Origin: Haemaphysalis longicornis | Taxonomy: Eukaryota; Arthropoda; Arachnida; Ixodida; Ixodidae | DNA length: 64,000 nt | NCBI GenBank assembly: GCA_013339765.2 | Contig: CM023450.1 | Coordinates: 192,917,807-192,981,806, forward strand | Direction of reading: 5' to 3' | In this document: positions 58,109-64,000 of the stretch, piece by piece | Layout: the number at the start of each line of letters is the position of its first letter | Position numbering within the stretch: the first letter of the stretch is position 1 | Program-made: the position numbers and the translations under genes | Notes under the pieces: model-generated | The model's database searches: none | Seen by the model: the letters and a program-made list of their open reading frames with translations, nothing else | What the model was told of the DNA's origin: nothing

Positions 58109-59340
58109 ACGTCGGCGGCAAACTTGCACAAGGGGTGGCGGGAGCGGATGTTGGGAAACCATTTTAGCTACGAGGTGTCGAGGCCGGAAAACGAGGATGC
58201 CTACTACACAACAATCACTGAGACGTGTGTGGACAAAGAGCCTCGCCCCGGCCACACAAAGGCACCTGGCTATGCATGGGGCTCCAAGGAACACCCAGCC
58301 GAGGGTCCATGAAGCCTGTGCCGCGGTGCCTCTTTGTTTAGCGTCCTTGTACTCCCCACAAGCATTACGTTCCTGGTACATGATGTTAAATGAATCAGTT
58401 ACATTCCTGAAGTGGTTGTTTTGTTAGGGTTCCTTTCTTTCACTTTTTTTTTAGCAGTTCACTCAGGTGTTCATGGCACATGCTTGTGAATCTTCGCAAG
58501 CTTTTGGTGTGGTGTTCTTGTGTCGGCTGTCTTAGAAACGTTCTGAAGGCGAACTCCAGCTTCGGCCTGTATTCGGAACATGACCGCAGTGCCAACAAAC
58601 TGCAGTACATTAAACTGCCTACTTAATTGCCCTTTGGTCAAACATCAATTAAATACTCGGAAAGAAATGACCTGCAACGTTCGCGTTATGCAGGACGTAA
58701 AACCTTGCCGCGTTTTCAAAACAACCAGTTTTGTTGGAAGTATGTTTATTTGCAGTTTCATTTTATGGTTATTGAGCAAACATTTACGCTTAACACAACG
58801 TGAGATCATAGCCAAATGCTTACTGCCAGTACGACGAGATGAGTATTGAAACAAACTGGGTAGCTGGTTTCTGCATAGGCGGAAATGCGGTACAGTTCGT
58901 GAAATCTGGTATAGAACCCCATTTCTAAAAATGACATTTTGAATTGTGTCACGTGACACCACAGATATAAAATGTCTGAAGGAAGGTAACCTTACAAAGA
59001 AGACACAGGATTTGTTCATTTTGCCACGAGAAGAGGCGGACAATTACCGCGGCGCTAGAGCCCACAATCAACGACGAGGACAAGAAAAAACCTGTGTGCA
59101 GGGAGCAGCCAGCCCGGGCTCAGCTATATTGAGTTTTTTGTTGTTTACGTTCCCAAATTCTTAGCATTACATAACCCACTGTTATCCCACTTCTATTTTC
59201 CCTTCGTTTTAATTCGTAAGCTTCTTAAACAATGACCCCACGCACACTTGGCCAATCCCCCATAGTGGTTACGTGCCATTCTTGTTCTGGTTCCATCCGA
59301 CCAACCAACTCAGCTATGGCTGCATACAAATCATTCGCAT
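58109..59340. other. No gene recognised
   Basis: Short frames only. A 132-codon minus frame at 58645-59043 has no recognisable content. Confidence 0.45.
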
Positions 59341-60012
59341 CATGTAAATACATCGCTTCATCGCTACATGGTTTCGTACTATGTGCCGCCACATTACATT
59401 TTCTGGAGCTGCTCGGTATCCATCCCCATCGTGGCCCCAGCTTCGGCCGGTCTCGGTTCCTGTAGCTTTCGCTACAAGCCTCTTTGATCACGTCGACCCA
59501 CCCCAGTCTCGGCGAGCCCAGAGTATGACCATCCCCAGCCCGGTTCCCCAGCCAATGACTAGCCGTGACCTGCCGATGTGACCAGCCGCGACTCAACGAC
59601 ACTACGATACGGATCCCCTGTACAGTTCTCTGGCGTGACTCCAAGGGCTTTCGTCGCTTCTTCGTTGCATCGGCCGGCATCCCTGTTCAGGGCCGCTGCT
59701 CACCGAGCTTTCCATCGTTACTCGTGGTGGTCAGAATTTTTCCGCTATTTTACCCTCTTATTCGCATCCTCACCTCCCGGGACGGTCGCCTTCAACGCGG
59801 GGGCTGTCACGAGAAGATGAAGAAGGGCGCAGTAAGGCTTGCCGCTGTGGGCCGGACGATCAATGACGACGAAGCTGTGGCGGGCGTGCAGCCTGGGCAA
59901 ATTATCTGTAACGGCGGCCTTGTAACAAATGTAAATAGCTCATCTCACCCTGTAAATACATCGCTTCATCATCAAAAATGGTTCGTGTCATCTGTGCTAT
60001 CACCATGTAACA
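59341..60012 (+). mobile_element. Miniature (TRIM-like) LTR element, 5' LTR truncated
   Basis: The 3' LTR is 59805-60012 (208 bp, TGTCACGA...TGTAACA), preceded by a short polypurine tract (AACGCGGGGGC). 59341-59398 matches the end of that LTR (TGTAAATACATCGCTTCATC), ends ACATTACA, and is followed by TTTTCTGGAGCTGCTCGG, a PBS-like TGG segment. The internal region is then only about 406 bp with no protein domain. This is the layout of a non-autonomous LTR element. The left LTR lacks about its first 150 bp. Confidence 0.5.
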
Positions 60013-60018
60013 ATATAT

Positions 60019-60259
60019 TGTCACGAAGCCAAGGACGACGCAGTTGTCTTGAAGAAAGAAACAAGTTTATTGGAGCGAACTTGTGCTCCCCTAACAACTC
60101 AAAAGAATACAGAGGCGGCGGAGCAGCGGTCAACAAAGTGACTTGCGTCGGCGAGCGTCGCAGAATCGAATCCCGAGGCGTCTGCTCTGCAGGCTCTTTA
60201 TCTTTCCGCGCGAGTGTTTCTGGAACCGTCGATTCAAAACTAAAACATTGTAGATCACA
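60019..60259 (-). mobile_element. Probable solo LTR of a third family
   Basis: Plus begins TGTCACGAAGCC and ends near GTAGATCACA, so minus runs TGTGATC...CGTGACA. The minus strand has AATAAACTTGTTTC, a poly(A) signal in the usual place. No target duplication seen. It starts 6 bp after the miniature element ends. Confidence 0.45.
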
Positions 60260-61189
60260 GACGATTATTCTGGGCTAGCGAAGTTAGGGCGAAACAGTTT
60301 GCTTATCTGAATGTGATAGCCCGTGCGACATACAAATAAAGAATTGAAGACGCGCTTTGCTTGGAACGCAGATAACACAGCCGGGCGTGGCCCGGCAGTA
60401 AAAACAAACAATAAAGCAAGCCCATACATGGTTCGCGTATAGACCGGATACCGCACGGCCGATCTGTATCCTTTTCGAATGAACCCACAGAGTTTGTTGC
60501 GTGTGTGGGCTGTGGTGTATGTGAAGCGCGCGTTTCCTCGTTTCGCATACCGCACCGAGAGTTTTTTTTGACTGGGGAAAGATGTGACTTCGAAGTCACT
60601 ATCCTAGACTGGTTTATGACTAATTGACAGCAGTATGGGTGTAATGCGATGAACAACGAGAGCTGCCCTGACGAATGCATGAGAGAAACGCCGCGCCACT
60701 TCATTTGCCCATGATCGTCTGTGCTGGTAACTTCGTTCACTGGTTCTTGAATACGTCGTTTTATTCATTAAAGTTCATTGCGGTGCACTAGATTCCGAAA
60801 ATGATATTTATTCCTAAATAACCGTGCGTAGTACCTCGGTACGGGACAAAAATTGTGAAATTGCGCAAAGTGTTTAAAAATGTTCAGGGCCCACCAAAAG
60901 TTGTAGTTTTATCCTCAATGTTTCGCTAAACTCTTCAAACGAAGCAGCTTACATGTATTCCCTGCCGGCATGCCCCGCGTGCATTCCCAGTGGGGGGCCG
61001 AAGCTGGAAGTATCGCTAAAGACACTTCCTTATATGAACGGGGCCCGGTCAGAAGGCTCTTGGGGCAAGGTGCTTAATGGCACATTGTGCGTTAAGGGGC
61101 TATGTGTTCTATGGCGGGAAAACACAATTTGCAGCAGCGAGATATAGCCGCCCATGCCCGCACACAGCGTACGAAGTGAGCGTAAGAAT
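60260..61189. other. No gene recognised
   Basis: A 145-codon minus frame (60303-60740) is present but unrecognised. Confidence 0.45.
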
Positions 61190-61400
61190 TCATCAAATCG
61201 ACCAAAGAGAACATTGCGTGGCAGCAGGCGAAAAGCAGTGGTGTAACGCGCACAAGACAGAGAAAAGGCATTTGAAACGTTAAAGCGGATCACAAATCAA
61301 AGCGTCTCAAGCGGCAAGATTACAAAGCCCTTCGGCAACGCGAGACAGAAAGAAAGCGTCTCAGGCTTACAATTGGGCATTCAGGATTTTCTTCACAACC
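61190..61400 (+). pseudogene. Degenerate Lys/Arg-rich coding repeat
   Basis: Plus frame ADHKSKRLKRQDY, then ALRQRETERKRLRL; related to 10950-11290. Stops on both sides. Possibly the N-terminal part of a Helitron-type protein, by analogy only. Confidence 0.35.
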
Positions 61401-61988
61401 AATACGTAGTGCCTAGATGTTCTCCGTCTTTTTGACTGGCAAATATGTGTTACGCAATAAAACAAAATAGCTTCGCTGCTTTGTACACCACTATAGAAAT
61501 GGTTGGATCTTTTGAAATTGCCGTGCTGCATCCGTAGATGACGCCGTATGCTTAAACAAGACCAGGGAAGAAATCAGTGCCCTTCCACTCCGTCAAGAAG
61601 GATGACCTCCGCAGCTTGACGCAGTACATGGAGTGTGAGAAAAACACGTTTTCTTTCAGTACATTTAAGATATAGCATACTTTCTAGCCAAAACGCTTAA
61701 TGAGACTAGGAGGAAACCGAGGTTGTTTCCAGCGGATAAACATGAAGTTGCCTCTTTCCTTCCCACGTCGTAGCTATCTTACTCTTTGTGTAACACACTA
61801 GCCCCATCCGCTCGATCACACAACGACAGGTCACATTTGGGCCGTCTGACGTGCGCGTTTAAGCCTCGCACCAGCACAACGGACATGACGGACATGTCAT
61901 CAGTGAAGCACCGGCACATGCAGGACTGGAGCATGCAATTGCCATGGGACTGACCGTTCCGACTGATCGTTAGGCCCGGTTTTGATGT
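61401..61988. other. No gene recognised
   Basis: No feature seen. Confidence 0.5.
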
Positions 61989-62264
61989 ATGCTTGTCGGA
62001 GGAGACTCACGAGGTGAGACTAGCAAGCCAGATGCAGTCGTGTCATCGGTTGCGACCGTCGTGCAGCCGCAGCCAATGCAGCCTGAAGGTGTCTATCATA
62101 ATGATATCACAGTGAAAATTTCTTTCAAAGCCCCGAGGAGGCGCCAGTGGGTGTTCCAGGTATTCTGTGGGGAGCAGCTCTCCGCCGCCGCAGCCGACCT
62201 GCGCGCTGTCCCCCTACAATACAAACACCTGGTAGACACATGTTGCCAGCAGTACCAGCAGTAA
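61989..62264 (+). CDS. Candidate terminal coding exon, unknown protein
   Basis: A 91-codon frame ending in TAA after CCQQYQQ, followed 95 bp later by a canonical AATAAA at 62360-62365, a good 3'-end context. Its second half, DITVKISFKAPRRRQWVFQV then FCGEQLSAAAADLRAVPLQY, looks like real protein. Possible acceptors lie at GATGCAG (about 62035) and CGTGCAG (about 62065). The segment vaguely recalls the region before the zinc-binding core of SNAPC3, but I could not test this. No similar sequence elsewhere in the window. Confidence 0.35.
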   Translation: MLVGGDSRGETSKPDAVVSSVATVVQPQPMQPEGVYHNDITVKISFKAPRRRQWVFQVFCGEQLSAAAADLRAVPLQYKHLVDTCCQQYQQ

Positions 62265-63960
62265 AACGATCGTCGGTGCTAAACGTCACCACACCGCTGT
62301 ACTGACTATATAAAACGCAATGTATAACGTAATAGCACTGTTCTTTTTCACTTCAAGTTAATAAATGTTTCTTTTCCTGCTCTGAATTCTCTTGCACACA
62401 TCTAAATCGGCCGGGGGGCGCCTAAACATGGAGGTAACGCTGGGACGAAAACACTGGGCGTAGTTACGCTGTCGACGCATCGCATGCACTCATCGGACCA
62501 TGTTTTCAAGTTCACACGTACGACTAGTCATGGCGACAGTCGTAACGATCAGTCGCATGCCAATCGCGTGCTTCGTTTGTGCATGTGTCTCTCGCTTAAG
62601 GGCATGAAAGAGAACTAGCCTAGCGTGCACGGCCGTCCCCCTTTCTTTTCGCGCTCAACCCATGCACACATAAACCGGTAACTGGTTATGTACGCGTGCT
62701 TAGAGGTAGAAGACGCCGTCGAAACTGACGCTCTGAAGGTCCTTCAAAGGCACCCCGCTACCCTTCTTTCAAGTTTTTTCGAAATCTCAAAAGCTTGCAG
62801 TGCGTGGTCAACCAACACATCGGGTACTTAAATTGGGAGACTCTCCTATTCTTCGCGTTCTTCGACCGGTAGAATTACGTCCTTACAGCTTTGTACCGGC
62901 TATTTTCCCACTTCCTTTAGTTGCAGGAATGAACGCATTCCATGGCAAGTTTAAATAGACAGCCACAAAAGCAAAGCAGAAACGAAACGCATTTCTATTG
63001 TCACCAGCAAATCACGCAGTGTCGCTCTTTGCTGGCGATAACTACGGCTTTCCGTGGTGTAATTTTAGACGCGAAGGAAGGGGTGGACGCGGTTATCGGA
63101 GTGTTGCAAAGTGCATTTAGGATGAGCAATAATATTAGCTGACGTAGTCGTTCCAACCAGGTAAGTTCCTGCTCGTTCGGGAGGCACTCGCAGCTACTCG
63201 ACGAGCTAGAAGTTGGGGCGGCGAAAGCGGCGGCAGCGGTTTTGCAATGTTTTCGCACCCATTAGCGCGTATGTTCGGGCTGACGCATCATCAGGTGCAG
63301 CCCTACTTCCTCCACGCCAGCTCATGCGTCCGAATTAAAGCGAGTTAAGACCTCCAATACCTCGAGCGTTATTCTTGTAGAATAACCGCTGGCTGTCGGT
63401 TTCCATCTCCTGCCATAGGAATCTTACTGCCTCTGTAACAAACCAATACAGACCCGAACATCTCGATTACTGAGGACAGCTGAGGGGACTCATTGATCAA
63501 TGAGACTTCCACATTTAAATCTCCCACCAGCGCAGCGGGCATGTCATCGGTAGTGGCGCGAAGCCCAGCTGTGTGTACACACCCACCTCCTTCCCTTCCC
63601 AACCCCTGCACGCATAAACGAGCAACCGGTGATGAGCGCATGTTTGGGCCTGAAATACAACGGCAAAAGTGTCACTCGAAAAACCTTTCAATTTGATGAA
63701 TAAATGTGGGCTCACGCTTGGGTTCCTACCCGGCAAGTTGCTCTTCAACCGTAAGAGATTCGTACCTTCTCGGCGAGCAGAAATTTGAAGAGGCAACGTT
63801 TTGAGTGACCGTTATAACAGCGCAGCTGTTTACTAAGTCGTAATTTTTTCTGTCAGCAGAAAAACCACCAAGTCATTGCGGAGAGCAAGCATGTGAGCAC
63901 GCGCACGTGAGCGAGAGCCTCGCGGTGACCACCCGGGAATTACCAAAATCAAGAAAATGA
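62265..63960. other. 3' flank, no gene recognised
   Basis: Contains the poly(A) signal of the preceding candidate exon. A perfect donor-like CAG|GTAAGT at about 63160 has no open frame leading into it. Confidence 0.45.
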
Positions 63961-64000
63961 CGAGCGCTCGTGGGTGCGTGCGTCGCGATGACCGCCCGGC
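63961..64000 (+). repeat. Start of a repeat related to 32746
   Basis: The last 40 bases match 32746-32785 with about 7 mismatches, sharing GACCGCCC near the end. The rest lies beyond the window. Confidence 0.6.

Noticed and set aside
59565..60278. 237-codon plus frame as a gene
   Set aside because: It crosses the interior and LTR of the miniature LTR element, a gap and a solo LTR; the open frame is chance read-through.
63150..63170. Coding exon ending at CAG|GTAAGT
   Set aside because: The donor is perfect, but all three frames leading into it carry stops within a few codons.

Overview
The window looks like repeat-dense, gene-poor nuclear DNA of an arthropod, most probably a hard tick. There are no operons or bacterial signals. 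The sequence is instead filled with decayed metazoan retroelements: a Ty3/Gypsy LTR element, RTE-type and Jockey/CR1/R1-like LINE tails, Penelope-like GIY-YIG sequence, a Helitron-type fragment and several tRNA-derived SINE families. Several of these resemble tick repeats I know, but the species call is from memory and could not be searched.

Layout. 0.8-1.6 kb is a CpG-rich, promoter-like tract followed by a 152-bp fold-back. 3.7-4.9 kb holds a 15-bp tandem repeat, a small TIR element and a 104-bp tandem duplication. 5.3-6.6 kb is the 3' half of an RTE LINE (minus). 7.6-8.8 kb has a duplicated SINE and a LINE tail. 13.5-15.1 kb carries tandem repeats and the 3' end of another LINE. 15.09-19.01 kb is the first copy of a ~3.9-kb block (block A) ending in Penelope-like sequence. 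23.45-29.03 kb is a structurally complete but frame-broken Gypsy element (minus) with 227/226-bp LTRs, ATAT target duplication, PBS, gag, CCHC, protease, RT, RNase H, integrase and PPT. 30.21-34.49 kb is the first copy of a second block (block B), split by a ~1.6-kb insertion. 34.49-36.17 kb begins with the 3' LTR of a different LTR element. 36.18-42.90 kb carries the second copies of blocks A and B joined head to tail. 43-64 kb is mostly unrecognised, with a Penelope-type fold-back (48.3 kb), a Helitron DUF6570-like fragment (49.7 kb), a second Gypsy gag relic (51.6-52.3 kb), a miniature LTR element (59.3-60.0 kb), a probable solo LTR (60.0-60.3 kb) and two weak host-exon candidates (58.1 kb minus, 62.0 kb plus).

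No intact, confidently named host gene was found. The clearest result is historical: each copy of block A carries a tRNA-SINE that the other lacks, with empty sites and target duplications readable in both directions, so both SINEs inserted after the block was duplicated. Identities and repeat limits are by-eye estimates.
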